Notes: generated by a model from the letters alone, not told the origin. Positions 40,239 through 49,883 are shown, counted from the stretch's first letter. The stretch is 64,000 bases of DNA from CAVWSM01 sp963799425 (GCA_963799425.1 CAWCXA010000012.1:482120-546119); one strand, 5' to 3'. Numbers and translations: made by a program.

Positions 40239-41264
40239 CTAGGACCGCCACTCGGGCCTGCGCCCGAGGCCCAGAGCGAGATAGATGGCCGCGAACCGGC
40301 CCTGCGCCTGCAGTGATGCGAACCGGCCGACGTCCGGACCATCGGTGGCGATCACGCGCACGATCCGTACGCCCTGGCCGTCGGCAGCCGCCTGCAACGC
40401 GCCGCGCGCTTCCCGAATCGGCGGTGAGTCGGAGCCGTCGTCGAGGATCACGAGTACGGGGCGCGCTGAGGAGAAATCGTCGTCGAACGGGTCGGCGAAG
40501 ATGTCGGCCTGTGACACCTTGGCCAGCACCGGGAGCAGCTGGTCGGCATCACCGGCCAGCGCCGGGCGGCCCGTCGCGGCCCGGAGGGCCTCGGCGATGC
40601 GCCGCCCCGCGCGGGCCGCGAGCACCGATGCCCCCCACACGAGCGGGGTCATGTCGCCAAGTCCGAGGGCGAGCTCCTTGGCCGGGTTGTCGCCGATCTC
40701 TCGGCTGGGACCGCACTCGACAGCCACGGTGTCGAGGGCCGCGGCGACCGGTTCGCTTTCCACCTCCGGGCCAAGGCCAAGCAGGTGCAGTGCCTCGAGC
40801 ACTGGCACCGAGAGGGCGAGCGGGTCGGTGCTGCCGGCGGGGATGACCGTGCTGCCGCGGCCGGCGGCTACCTCGGCGACCGGCGACCGGGTCGGGCAGG
40901 CCACGAGCAGCCGGGCGCCGCGGCGTACGGCTTCGGAGGCGATGGCCATCGACTCCTGGTCGGAGCCGCGGGTGCTGACGAGCACGATGAGGTCAAGCGG
41001 TCCCGCCCAGCCGGGCAGCCCCACGTGCGGCCAGGCGACGAACGGCACCGGGCAGACCGGCTCGAGCACCGCGCGGAACAGCCGGCCGTCTGCCCCTCCG
41101 GCAACGACCGCGCGTGGGCGGTCGGAAGGGTCCAGGTCCTGGAGCGCCTCGGCGGCCGCGACGGCAGCCCGCCGCACCTCGGCGCCCCAGCCGGCTATCT
41201 CGCGCAGAGCGGGTTCAGCGGAGGCTAGTGCCTCCGGGTCGTCGAGCAGCGAGTCGTCGAACAC
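40239..41264 (-). CDS. SIS-domain sugar isomerase-like protein
   Basis: A 341-residue protein starting MFDDSLLDDPEALASAE, related to the phosphoglucose/mannose isomerase-like family and equivalent in position to Rv3256c. A double-psi SIS fold is suggested by VLVSTRGSDQESMAIASEAV and LLVACPTRSPVAEVA. A clear catalytic set is not obvious, and the actinobacterial versions have no proven activity. It sits between the Trm112-like gene and manA and may regulate or assist mannose metabolism. Confidence 0.85.
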   Translation of the reverse strand: MFDDSLLDDPEALASAEPALREIAGWGAEVRRAAVAAAEALQDLDPSDRPRAVVAGGADGRLFRAVLEPVCPVPFVAWPHVGLPGWAGPLDLIVLVSTRGSDQESMAIASEAVRRGARLLVACPTRSPVAEVAAGRGSTVIPAGSTDPLALSVPVLEALHLLGLGPEVESEPVAAALDTVAVECGPSREIGDNPAKELALGLGDMTPLVWGASVLAARAGRRIAEALRAATGRPALAGDADQLLPVLAKVSQADIFADPFDDDFSSARPVLVILDDGSDSPPIREARGALQAAADGQGVRIVRVIATDGPDVGRFASLQAQGRFAAIYLALGLGRRPEWRS

Positions 41265-41276
41265 GCCGCGGCCCGG

Positions 41277-41480
41277 TCAGGCGTCCGGGAGGCGGGCCTC
41301 GTCGACGAGCAGCACGGGGATGCCGTCGCGAATCGGGTAGGCGCGGCCGCACGACGTACACACGAGCTCAGCCGCCGGCTCGTCGAGGCGGAGCGGCGAG
41401 GTGCACGCCGGGCAGGCGAGGATCTCGAGCAGCCAGGGCTCGATGCCGGGGCGGTCAGCACTGTCGGTAGTCGTGTTCAT
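41277..41480 (-). CDS. Trm112-family zinc-ribbon protein
   Basis: A 67-residue protein with two CxxC pairs (ILACPACTSPL and LVCTSCGRAYPIRDGIPVLL) forming a zinc ribbon as in Trm112/UPF0434. In eukaryotes Trm112 activates methyltransferases; in bacteria the role is unclear. It is encoded between manB and the SIS gene, 14 bases after manB, and belongs to that operon. Confidence 0.9.
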   Translation of the reverse strand: MNTTTDSADRPGIEPWLLEILACPACTSPLRLDEPAAELVCTSCGRAYPIRDGIPVLLVDEARLPDA

Positions 41481-41494
41481 CGTCCTCTTTCGGT

Positions 41495-42868
41495 CTAGCC
41501 GCGGATGAGTGCGAGCACTTCGTCGCGCAGGGTCGTCATCATGTCGGCGTCAGCTGCCTCGGCGTTGAGGCGCAGCAGCGGCTCGGTGTTGGATGGCCGC
41601 ACGTTGAACCACCAGTCCTTGGCGCTCACCGTGAGCCCGTCGAGCTCGTCGATTGTCACACCGTCGCCACCCTGGTACGCCGCACGGATTGCGGCGATCC
41701 GGAGCGCCTGGTCGTCGACAGTGCTGTTGACCTCACCCGACGCGACGTAGCGGGAGTAGTCGGCGAGCAGCGAGGACAGCGTCGTGCCCTCCGGTGTCTC
41801 GCCGAGTGCGGCCAGTGTGTGCAGCGCGGCCAGCATCCCGGAGTCGGCCCGCCAGAAGTCGCGGAAGTAGAAGTGCCCGGAGTGTTCGCCGCCGAAGATG
41901 GCGCCCGTCTTCGCCATCTCGCCCTTGATGTAGGAATGCCCGACTCGCGTACGCACGGGGACGCCGCCGTGCTCCGCCACGATCTCCGGGACCGCGCGGC
42001 TCGTGATGAGGTTGTGGATGATCTGTGCGCGCGGCTCCTTGGCAAGCTCGCGCACGGCGATGAGGGCGGTCAGCGTGGACGGCGACACGATCTCGCCGCG
42101 CTCGTCGACGACGAAGCAACGGTCGGCGTCGCCGTCGAACGCGAGCCCGATGTCCGCGCCGGTTTCGCGCACCTTCGCCTGCAGGTCGCGCAGGTTCTCC
42201 GGCTCGATCGGGTTGGCCTCATGGTTGGGAAACGTGCCGTCGAGCTCGAAGTACATCGGGATCACACTCAGCGGCAACCCGCTGAGCACCGCTGGCGCGG
42301 TGTAACCGGCCATCCCGTTGCCGGCGTCGACAACAACTGTGAGCGACCGGATGTGCGACAGGTCGACGAGCGTCTTGAGGTAGTCGGCGTAGGCACTGAG
42401 CAGGTTTTGCTGCTCGACCTGTCCCGAGCCGGCCGCCAGGCCGGGGCCTCCGGACTCGACCGTCGCGCGGATCTCATCGAGGCCGGTGTCGGAGCCAACC
42501 GGCGCCGCGCCGACACGGCACAGCTTGACGCCGTTGTACTGCGCGGGGTTATGGCTCGCCGTGAACATGGCGCCGGGGAGCCCGAGGTGCCCGCTCGCGA
42601 AGTAGAGCTGGTCGGTAGACGCCAGTCCGATGTCGATGACGTCGGCGCCCTGGCTGGTGACGCCTTCGGCAAACGCGGCCGCCAGGTCGGGCGAGGACGG
42701 GCGCATGTCATAGCCGACGACCATCGCGCCGGGGGCCTTATCTCCGTCGACTACGCCGAGCACCTGGACGGCGGCCGCGCCCATCTTGCGTACGAGGTCG
42801 GCGTTGAGCTGGTCCGGGACGACGCCGCGGACGTCGTACGCCTTGAAGACTGCGGACAGGTCGGTCAC
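41495..42868 (-). CDS. manB: Phosphomannomutase/phosphoglucomutase
   Basis: Converts mannose-6-phosphate to mannose-1-phosphate, the step before GDP-mannose. The 457-residue product has the active-site phosphoserine loop MFTASHNPAQYNG, the metal loop LAFDGDADRCFVVDE, the sugar-binding loop FGGEHSGHFYF and the phosphate-binding loop VRPSNTEPLLRLN. First gene of the manB-Trm112-SIS-manA-CDF-ahcY run on this strand. Confidence 0.95.
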   Translation of the reverse strand: MTDLSAVFKAYDVRGVVPDQLNADLVRKMGAAAVQVLGVVDGDKAPGAMVVGYDMRPSSPDLAAAFAEGVTSQGADVIDIGLASTDQLYFASGHLGLPGAMFTASHNPAQYNGVKLCRVGAAPVGSDTGLDEIRATVESGGPGLAAGSGQVEQQNLLSAYADYLKTLVDLSHIRSLTVVVDAGNGMAGYTAPAVLSGLPLSVIPMYFELDGTFPNHEANPIEPENLRDLQAKVRETGADIGLAFDGDADRCFVVDERGEIVSPSTLTALIAVRELAKEPRAQIIHNLITSRAVPEIVAEHGGVPVRTRVGHSYIKGEMAKTGAIFGGEHSGHFYFRDFWRADSGMLAALHTLAALGETPEGTTLSSLLADYSRYVASGEVNSTVDDQALRIAAIRAAYQGGDGVTIDELDGLTVSAKDWWFNVRPSNTEPLLRLNAEAADADMMTTLRDEVLALIRG

Positions 42869-42910
42869 GGCGGCGACCCTACCGCCAGCGGCTCTGGTCG
42901 TCGTGCGCGG

Positions 42911-43261
42911 TCAGGCGTCTGGGCCCGGGAGCACTCGCAGGTGGCCGCGTCGCCCCACCTCGGTCGCCTTTGCCTCGCGCTCCGGATCTGGTCGGGCAGC
43001 CTCGCGCACGGCGTTGGCGAGCGCCTCCAGGTCGTCGCTGCTCGGCTTGCCGGCGGCGGGGTCGGGCGCGAGCCGGACGACTTCCCAGCCGCGGGGCGCC
43101 GACAGCCGCTCGGAGTGCTCTGCGCACAGGTCGTAGCAGTGCGGCTCGGCGTAGGTCGCCAGCGGGCCCAGGACAGCCGTCGAGTCCGCGTAGACATAAG
43201 TCAGGGTTGCGACGGCCGGCCGCCCGCAGGCGGCACGCGAACAACGACGGACCGGGCTCAC
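42911..43261 (-). CDS. DUF3499 family protein
   Basis: A 116-residue protein starting VSPVRRCSRAACGRPAVATL, with further Cys/His in HCYDLCAEHSERLSAP. The Cys pattern suggests a zinc ribbon. It corresponds to Rv3258c in position. The GTG at 43261 gives the typical family start; the frame remains open to 43336. It is divergent from the metallopeptidase-fold gene. Function unknown. Confidence 0.87.
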   Translation of the reverse strand: MSPVRRCSRAACGRPAVATLTYVYADSTAVLGPLATYAEPHCYDLCAEHSERLSAPRGWEVVRLAPDPAAGKPSSDDLEALANAVREAARPDPEREAKATEVGRRGHLRVLPGPDA

Positions 43262-43328
43262 GGCAAGCAAACCTAGCGTTGTGCGACGGTTTGCGGCAGT
43301 AGGGACGCGCACCGGCCCCCCTCCCGAG

Positions 43329-43388
43329 TTGACCATGAAGCATTCGACCTACCTGGAGGAGTCCAGTCCTGGGCTTCTCCATGATCAA
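43329..43388. repeat. Imperfect inverted repeat related to the 17830 element
   Basis: TTGACCATGAAGC (43329-43341) faces GCTTCTCCATGATCAA (43373-43388) across 31 bases. The outer ends match those of the long hairpin at 17830-17890 (GTTGATCATGG...CCATGATCAAC). It lies in the divergent promoter region and ends 23 bases before the metallopeptidase-fold start codon. Confidence 0.45.
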
Positions 43389-43411
43389 ATCGGAGTGGTT
43401 AGGCTCTGCCC

Positions 43412-43876
43412 GTGCGGAAGAGGCGGCATCGAGGCGGACCTACCGGGCCGGGTGGTCTGGGCAAGGGCCGCGGGCGCGATCGGCACGGCCGTGGGATGCG
43501 CGGGCCGCTGGCGCCGGCGGCAGTCCCGATCGGGGCGAGCCGCGCGCAGCGGTTCGACGAGCTGGTGCTTGAGGTCGTCGAGCACGTAAATCGGCACGTC
43601 GGGTCGCAACTGGCCGCCGTGGACTTCGCGGTCGACGACGTCCCGACGCTCGAGGACTGGAGCCGCGATTGGGTGCCGCTGGCACGGACGTTCCCCGCCC
43701 AGGGCTCGCTGCCGGCACGCATCGTCGTCTACCGGCGGCCTATCGAGACCCGGGCGAACTCGCCGCGCGATCTCGCGGCTCTCGTGCATGACGTGGTGGT
43801 TGAGGAGATCGCGGAGCTGCTAGGGATCGATCCCGACGAGGTCGACCCGGGCTACGGCTCCGCCGAGTCCGACTGA
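43412..43876 (+). CDS. Metallopeptidase (zincin-like) family protein with altered active site
   Basis: A 154-residue protein. The basic N-terminal ~45 residues are followed by the conserved domain FDELVLEVVEHVNRHVGSQL to AELLGIDPDEVDPGYG, matching the small zincin-like family at the Rv3259 position. The place of the HExxH motif reads VVVEEIAELLG, so the metal-binding histidines are missing. This degenerate form appears common in actinobacteria, as I recall, and probably means it is not an active protease. GTG start at 43412; divergent from the DUF3499 gene. Confidence 0.82.
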   Translation: MRKRRHRGGPTGPGGLGKGRGRDRHGRGMRGPLAPAAVPIGASRAQRFDELVLEVVEHVNRHVGSQLAAVDFAVDDVPTLEDWSRDWVPLARTFPAQGSLPARIVVYRRPIETRANSPRDLAALVHDVVVEEIAELLGIDPDEVDPGYGSAESD

Positions 43877-43907
43877 TCCGTCGGGCCGATCCGCCCCGTC
43901 GAGTAGA

Positions 43908-45449
43908 TCAGGACAGACCGGTCAGCAGGTCACTGGAGACGTTGGGGACCCGTACGTTGACGGCGATTTCGCGAAGCGGCACGAGGTCGAGGAACGCCCC
44001 CGAGTCGTTGCTGCCCGACGTCTCGCGCACGACGGCAAGCTGACCGGGGTCTCGCGGTCGTACGACGATCGTCATCCGGTCACCTGATGGCGGCGCGGCC
44101 ACCTGCACCACCTGCGTCGACTCCGCCGGCACGGCCACGTCCTGCGTGCCGATCACCGTGCCCTCGGCGTCGTAGAACTCGACCGTCCCCTCGGTGGCCG
44201 TCTCCCCGGTCGACGTCATGAGCAACGTAGTCGCGAACCCTCCCGTCACCCGCGCGCCGAGCGTCGCGCCGACCGCGTCCAGCGGCGCTACCGCTGCGGT
44301 GTAGGCGATGTCCGGCGCGTCCTCCGCCTCGGCGGCGGGCGCGATCACCCGCACTGCCGCAGTGATCTCGACGTCGCTGGTGAGCTCGAGCGCCGAGGCC
44401 GTGTCGCCGACGGCGGTGTCGACGGGCACCTCGAGCACCGTGCCGCCAGGCACGGTGAGCACGCTCTGGTCGGCGGGGCTGAAGGCGCCGTCAGGGCCGA
44501 GCACGCGCAGCGACACAATCGCGTCGCTGTCGCCCGGGGCGGCAACCTGCAGCAGGCGCTGCCCTGTGCCGGGCACGCCGGGCACGATCAGCCGGGTGCC
44601 GAGCATCGACTGCGGGATCCACGTGACACCACGCGGGTCGATGCCCTCGGTTTCGTACGCATGCAACGCGGCGGCCACTCGCCCCTGGTTTGCGCGCACG
44701 TGGACGGCGAGCTGCGCACTGCCCGGGGCGAGGGCGTCCAGCGTGAGCGTCTCCTGACCGTGCGCCGGCACTGCGCGGTCCTCGGCGGCGGGCGTGCGGA
44801 CACGGCCCTTCTCGTCCCACACCTCGACGTCGACCACGGCCGGCGAGTCGGTGGGGTTGCTGAGCACGAGGCGGGCGCGGTGACCCACGACGCCGCGGGC
44901 GCCCACGAACCACGCCTCGCGGTCGACGGGTGTGCAGGTCGCGTCGGCAAGGCCGTGCCGGTCGTCCGCCTCCGCAAGCGTCGACTGTTCTGCGGTGAGG
45001 CCGGGCGCCAGCGCGTCCGAGCCGGCAACGACGTAGCCGCGTGGGTTGTCGGTGCTCACCGGCGCACTGACGAGCGGCCCGCGTGCTTCGGCCTGCGTGA
45101 GCGGTGGTTCTTGCGTCTCGCCGAGCAGAGCGGTCGCGGTGGCCGGCGATTGGCCCTCGGCGACGGCGACGTCGGCCACCTCGGGCAGCACCGACATGCT
45201 GATCGTGTCTGTGGAGCCGGGCTGGCCGCCGACGTACGGGCACACGACTGCCGTTCGGGTCACGAGCTGGTCGGCTCCGGGCTGGGCCTGGACGACGGAC
45301 TCGGGCGGCCCGACGATCGTGCCGACGAGGATTGCGGCCGCGGACGCGCCCAGCACCCCGAGCAGCAGGCGGCGCGAGCCGCCGACTATCGGTTTGCGTG
45401 GCGCGCCATCGGCGTCTGCCGTGCGTGCTCGCCGTGCGCCCCTGCTCAC
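43908..45449 (-). CDS. DUF5719 family envelope protein
   Basis: A 513-residue protein with a basic N-terminus, one signal-anchor helix (RLLLGVLGASAAAILVGTIV) and a long beta-rich outside region with several immunoglobulin-like stretches (for example ARLVLSNPTDSPAVVDVEVW). It has an Ala/Val-rich composition and no catalytic motif that I recognise. GTG start overlapping the GT2 stop (GTGA), so it is made with the glycosyltransferase and probably works with it at the membrane. Confidence 0.82.
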   Translation of the reverse strand: MSRGARRARTADADGAPRKPIVGGSRRLLLGVLGASAAAILVGTIVGPPESVVQAQPGADQLVTRTAVVCPYVGGQPGSTDTISMSVLPEVADVAVAEGQSPATATALLGETQEPPLTQAEARGPLVSAPVSTDNPRGYVVAGSDALAPGLTAEQSTLAEADDRHGLADATCTPVDREAWFVGARGVVGHRARLVLSNPTDSPAVVDVEVWDEKGRVRTPAAEDRAVPAHGQETLTLDALAPGSAQLAVHVRANQGRVAAALHAYETEGIDPRGVTWIPQSMLGTRLIVPGVPGTGQRLLQVAAPGDSDAIVSLRVLGPDGAFSPADQSVLTVPGGTVLEVPVDTAVGDTASALELTSDVEITAAVRVIAPAAEAEDAPDIAYTAAVAPLDAVGATLGARVTGGFATTLLMTSTGETATEGTVEFYDAEGTVIGTQDVAVPAESTQVVQVAAPPSGDRMTIVVRPRDPGQLAVVRETSGSNDSGAFLDLVPLREIAVNVRVPNVSSDLLTGLS

Positions 45450-48400
45450 TCGCCTGCTCCTTGCTGGCCGGTTCCCTGCTCGCCGATTCCTTGCTCGCTC
45501 GTGCGGCTCCCTGCCCGGCGGCCACGCGCCCGGCGGCCCCCGCGTTGCGCCGGCGCCGGCTTCTCCACCGGCTCGGTCGGCTGCTTTCGAGCCCGCCTGC
45601 CCGCCGCTCGGCGGCCGGACTGGGCCGGCGCCTCCTGTTCGGGCTCCGGCAACGGCTCGAACTCGGGTTGCTCGGGCTCCGGCGCCGGCATCACGTACGT
45701 AGGTTGCGGTACCCGCGGGGCCGAGTCATACGTGGGCGTGGTCGGCGCGCGATTCGGCGCCGGCCTCGGGGTTGCCCGCGGCGTCTGGGTCGGTGGCGGC
45801 GTGATCGGCGGAGCCGCCGGTGGGGGTGGCGTCGCCTTCGCACTCGGTGCCGAAAGCGGCAGATCCAGGTCCACGTCGTCGGGCTCGCCCAGCCACTCCG
45901 CGGCAGTCATCGGACGGTCGGCAACGCGACGGCGACGGCCGCCTGATGCCTTGCCTCCGATGACGGCGCCGGCGGTGGTGACCCGGCGGCGGCGACGACG
46001 GGTATCCCCATCGCCCTCTGCGGTCACCTCGACAGGGGCGTCGTACGGCGCCTCCTCCGGCGCGTCGAGCGGCAGGCTGGTGATGCTGACCGGCTCCGGC
46101 TCGCGCTGCCCACCCGACGCACGGGGTCCAACAGACTCGCGCGCAGGAACGGTCGCGGCCTCGTCCAGCTCGTCGTCGGCGACGTCCTCGACGCCGACCC
46201 GCCGCCGCGCGCTGGGCAGCGCGAGGACGCAGAATGCCACTGCCAGAGCCGCCTGCACCCACAGCCAGCGCGTACGGGAGCTGCCGTCGAAACCGACCTC
46301 CAGCTGCCCACCGGATTCCGGTAGCTCGAAGCCTTGCCCCCAGCCGTTGATCACCAGCGGTTCGAGGTCGGCGTCCTCGAGCGTCGCGGTCCAGCCGGGG
46401 TCGGCGTTCTCGGCGAGCAGCAGGCGGCGGCCCTCCGGGCCCGGGTCGATGCGCAGGGACGCGCTGGTCGTGCCGGACGGCAGCGGCTGGGTCGAGCCGT
46501 CGGGATCGAGGATCCGCAGCCGCGACACGTCCGCGTCGACCCGCCAGACGGCTGAGCCGTCGGTCGCGCTTGCGCGTACGAGTCCGGTGACGGTATCGAG
46601 CGCTCCGGCCAGCTCAGGGTCGGCCGGGCTCGGCAGGAAGACGTAGCCGATGCCGAGCTCGACCAGCGAGCCGACATCGTCGACCCCGCGACCACTGACG
46701 AGGTCGCCGACGACTTGGTCGAGCACGTTGTTGTCGTGCTCCGGACCAGTCTCGGCATCGCCCATGCGCGGGCCGGCCTTCCGCAAGATGGCGTAGCGCA
46801 CTTCACCGTCGGACTGATCCTCGAGCACGAGCGTCATCGGGTGGGCCGGCCTGGCGTTCTCCTCGACGATGTAAGCCGGCAGCACCGCCGGGTCGCGCCT
46901 CTGCAGCGGGTCGTCGGCGCCACGCCAAGCCCACCAGCCCGCAGCAACGAGCGGCGTGACCATGCAGGCGATCGCGAGCAGCCCGACCACCGGCTGCCGC
47001 CAGGAGAAGCCAGAGCGCGACAGGCGGCCGTACATGCCCTCCGCCGCCGCGGCAACCGCAACGACGCAGCCGAGCACCATGAGCGCGGTGGCGTATCCCG
47101 GCCACCCGGCAACCGGCGAGTCAAGCGTCGGACCGGTGACGGGCACCCGCGAGACGACGATGCCAAGCACCAGGGCGACCAGGGCGAGGCCGATGCCCGC
47201 GAGGCTCGTACGAGGCCTGTCGGCGCGCAGCAACACAGCGACCGCCGCGGCGATCACGCCCGCGAACAGCCAGTACGGCGCCGAGCCCGGCCCGCCCGGG
47301 TGCCCGAGCGCGACAAACCACGACGGGAGATCAGCGTCAGACAGTCCCGGGCCGGGCGGGCCGGCCTCGCTGAACAGCCGCACCGGGTCGCGGAGCAGCT
47401 CGAACGTCCAGGGCACCAGCAACGCCGGCGGAACAGCCAGGATCACGGCGAACCGCAGCAGCACATCCTGCGAGTGGTAACCGGCGATCACGGCGCCGAT
47501 GACGAGTACGACGCCGACGAGCCACGCCAGCGGGACGAACGCTGCGACGACCGCGAGCAGCAATCCCGCCGTCCACGAGGCACGGAACGGCCCGAGGCGC
47601 TGCGGGCCGCCGCCGAACGTGCGACCGACCGCAAGCGCGAGCATTGGCGTAGCGACGATCGCGACACAGGTGCCGAGCCGCCCCGCCGCGATGGCGCCGG
47701 TGGTCGCCGGCAGCAGCGCGTACACGAGCGCGCCCCACACCCGCAGCGACCTGGACGTCACGAGCCGGCTCAGCAAGAGGTAGGAGGTCAGTCCCGCAAG
47801 CGGCACGCAGCCGAGCATCAGGACCGTGACCGCGGCGGGGACGTTGCCGAGCGTGAACAACGAGATGAGCGAGACGACGGCGAGGTAGGGCGGCGCGGCC
47901 GACGGGCTGCCGAGCCCGACGCCGTGCCACGCCGAGACGTAGGTGCTCCACAGGTCGCCGAGGTACTGGTGCGCCGGCAGCAGGGCCCCGCCCATGAGCC
48001 GGCCGCCGAAGAGCAGGTGCCTTGCCGCGACCAGCGCGATCACGAGCAGGATCACCGGCACGAGCACGCCGGGACGGACGAACACCCGCCAGAACGTCAG
48101 GTCGTCGGCCTCGAACTCGGCGTCCTCCTCGGAGTCGAGCGGGGCGCTCGCCCGGCGGCGGGCGACGGTGAGGTCCTGACCCGCTCCGGTGCCGGAGATC
48201 ACCGACAGCATCGCCTCTGTCGTGTGGCGCAGCTGCTGGGCGGTCGCCGGGAAAAGGTGTTTCATGCGCTCGGGCGGACGCTTGCGCAGCCGACGCCGCG
48301 CGGTCCGCGCGCGGATGAGCCGGTCGGGGCGGAGGATCACTGCGCCGAGGGCGACCATCTCTTCGAACGCGGTGGCCGGCAGCTTGCCGAAGAGGAAGCC

Positions 48401-49366
48401 GAGCGTGCGGACGAGGCTGCCGAGGATGATCTGCAGCGCAACGATCGGTAGCCGCTTGCCCGGAGCGTTGGCGAGCTGGACGTGCAGCGCGTTGCGTCGA
48501 TCGACCAGGTGCGGACGCTGCCGCGTCGCACCGATGCGTCGCCGGCCGTGCGCGGCGGCCTCGACGTGGTGCACGATCGCGTCCGGGCAGACGACGACGA
48601 TGTGCCCGGCCATGTTGGCGCGCCAGCCGAAGTCGAGGTCGTCGCGGAACAGCGGCAGCATCGGGTCGAACCCGCCGAGCTGGTCCCACACATCGCGGCG
48701 CACGAGCATGCCGGCGGACCCGACGGCCAGCACCTCTTTGACCTCGTCGTGCTGGCCCTGGTCGTACTCGCGGCGCTCCAGCCCCGTGTAGCGGCGGCCG
48801 CTCGACGTCGTCGTCAGCCCGACCTCGAGGAGCTGGCGCGGGTCACGCCAACCGCGCACCTTCGGCCCGATGACACCGGCCTCGGGTTGGCGTACGGCGC
48901 ACTCCAGCAGCGCCAGCAGCGCACCCGGCTCCGGAGCCGAGTCGTCATGGAGCAGCCAGATCCACTCGGTGCGCCCATCGCGGACGGGCAGGCGCGCGTC
49001 CGCAGCCTTGATGCCCTGCATGACAGCGGCGCCGTACCCGGTGTTGCGCTTGGTCACGACGATGGCGGGGTCGCCCAGCGTACGGCGGAGGATCTCGGTG
49101 CTGTCGTCCTTGCTGCCGGTGTCGACGGCGACGATGTTGTCGGGCGCGCGGTGTGACTGGGCGAGCGCGTCGAGGACTGCCGGCAGCCAGCGGTGCCCTT
49201 CGTGGCTCACGAGCACGGCGGTCACGTGATGGCGAGCAAGCTCACGGGGATCGACAGGCGGCGGGCCGAACTCCTCCTCGAGCCCCACGAAGTCCGAGTC
49301 GACCGGGTCGATCAGCTCGGCGGGGTCGGTCTGTAGGGACCGGTGGTCGGGGAGAGTGGTCGACAT
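45446..49366 (-). CDS. Giant membrane glycosyltransferase, GT2 family
   Basis: A 1306-residue protein. The N-terminal GT2 domain (about residues 45-300) has VTAVLVSHEGHRWLPAVLDA, the nucleotide-binding VAVDTGSKDDST and acceptor-side WIWLLHDDSAPEPGA. A long middle region has at least ten membrane helices (for example FVRPGVLVPVILLVIALVAA) and an outside beta domain, and the last ~200 residues are disordered, Pro/Glu/Arg-rich. It likely moves sugars onto a lipid-linked or envelope polymer. The ATG at 49364-49366 is used, with only a weak ribosome-binding site; an in-frame ATG lies 48 bases upstream. Confidence 0.88.
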   Translation of the reverse strand: MSTTLPDHRSLQTDPAELIDPVDSDFVGLEEEFGPPPVDPRELARHHVTAVLVSHEGHRWLPAVLDALAQSHRAPDNIVAVDTGSKDDSTEILRRTLGDPAIVVTKRNTGYGAAVMQGIKAADARLPVRDGRTEWIWLLHDDSAPEPGALLALLECAVRQPEAGVIGPKVRGWRDPRQLLEVGLTTTSSGRRYTGLERREYDQGQHDEVKEVLAVGSAGMLVRRDVWDQLGGFDPMLPLFRDDLDFGWRANMAGHIVVVCPDAIVHHVEAAAHGRRRIGATRQRPHLVDRRNALHVQLANAPGKRLPIVALQIILGSLVRTLGFLFGKLPATAFEEMVALGAVILRPDRLIRARTARRRLRKRPPERMKHLFPATAQQLRHTTEAMLSVISGTGAGQDLTVARRRASAPLDSEEDAEFEADDLTFWRVFVRPGVLVPVILLVIALVAARHLLFGGRLMGGALLPAHQYLGDLWSTYVSAWHGVGLGSPSAAPPYLAVVSLISLFTLGNVPAAVTVLMLGCVPLAGLTSYLLLSRLVTSRSLRVWGALVYALLPATTGAIAAGRLGTCVAIVATPMLALAVGRTFGGGPQRLGPFRASWTAGLLLAVVAAFVPLAWLVGVVLVIGAVIAGYHSQDVLLRFAVILAVPPALLVPWTFELLRDPVRLFSEAGPPGPGLSDADLPSWFVALGHPGGPGSAPYWLFAGVIAAAVAVLLRADRPRTSLAGIGLALVALVLGIVVSRVPVTGPTLDSPVAGWPGYATALMVLGCVVAVAAAAEGMYGRLSRSGFSWRQPVVGLLAIACMVTPLVAAGWWAWRGADDPLQRRDPAVLPAYIVEENARPAHPMTLVLEDQSDGEVRYAILRKAGPRMGDAETGPEHDNNVLDQVVGDLVSGRGVDDVGSLVELGIGYVFLPSPADPELAGALDTVTGLVRASATDGSAVWRVDADVSRLRILDPDGSTQPLPSGTTSASLRIDPGPEGRRLLLAENADPGWTATLEDADLEPLVINGWGQGFELPESGGQLEVGFDGSSRTRWLWVQAALAVAFCVLALPSARRRVGVEDVADDELDEAATVPARESVGPRASGGQREPEPVSITSLPLDAPEEAPYDAPVEVTAEGDGDTRRRRRRVTTAGAVIGGKASGGRRRRVADRPMTAAEWLGEPDDVDLDLPLSAPSAKATPPPPAAPPITPPPTQTPRATPRPAPNRAPTTPTYDSAPRVPQPTYVMPAPEPEQPEFEPLPEPEQEAPAQSGRRAAGRRARKQPTEPVEKPAPAQRGGRRARGRRAGSRTSEQGIGEQGTGQQGAGE

Positions 49367-49883
49367 AGAAGGTTTCGGTCGCCTCGGCTGGGGTGCAGGG
49401 TCTGCGCCCGGCATGCGCAGCCGTTGGCCACCGGGCTGGGTCGGGCACTTACCCTACGCGACGTGGCTGAATGCGTCGGCTGGCCCGGTTCGTGGGGTTG
49501 GTCGCACCCGCGCCTCCCCGCGGCTCCCCCGCGACTTGTCAGGTTGTCCGGCTCTCTGACCTGGGCGGATGCGCTCGGCCGGCCTGACAAGTCGCCGTGG
49601 TTGCGTTTCGGCTCCGCGCATCGTTGAGCGCGCGCGGTCGGTCTGATCTTGAGCGGATGCACCGCGCAAACTCGTTCCATCCGTAGCGGTCAACTTCGTA
49701 ACCTCAGCGGAGCGGACCTTGGAGCAGCGCCCCCCGGGGTGTGCACGTGGAGTCAACTTTGTAGCGCTGCGTGCACGTCGTGCGACGTGACAACCCGCGG
49801 GCGCGCGCGACAGGTCGGGCGCAGACCGAACTCACGGGCAGCCGGTCAGCGCGCTCATCGGCAGGGGCAGACTCAGCCCCTGC
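49367..49883. other. 517-base intergenic region with palindromic repeat copy 2
   Basis: No supported gene lies here; the short open frames have no family-like sequence. It contains a perfect 13-base inverted repeat GCGACTTGTCAGG (49531-49543) / CCTGACAAGTCGC (49583-49595). Inside are the ordered blocks GGTTGTC, GACCTG, GATGCG and GCCTGACAA (49542-49590) in the same spacing as at 510-558. The promoter of the GT2 gene should also lie here but I cannot place it. Confidence 0.55.

Noticed and set aside
49454..49756. A 100-codon minus-strand open frame in the large intergenic gap
   Set aside because: No ribosome-binding site, no family-like sequence, and it overlaps the palindromic repeat.
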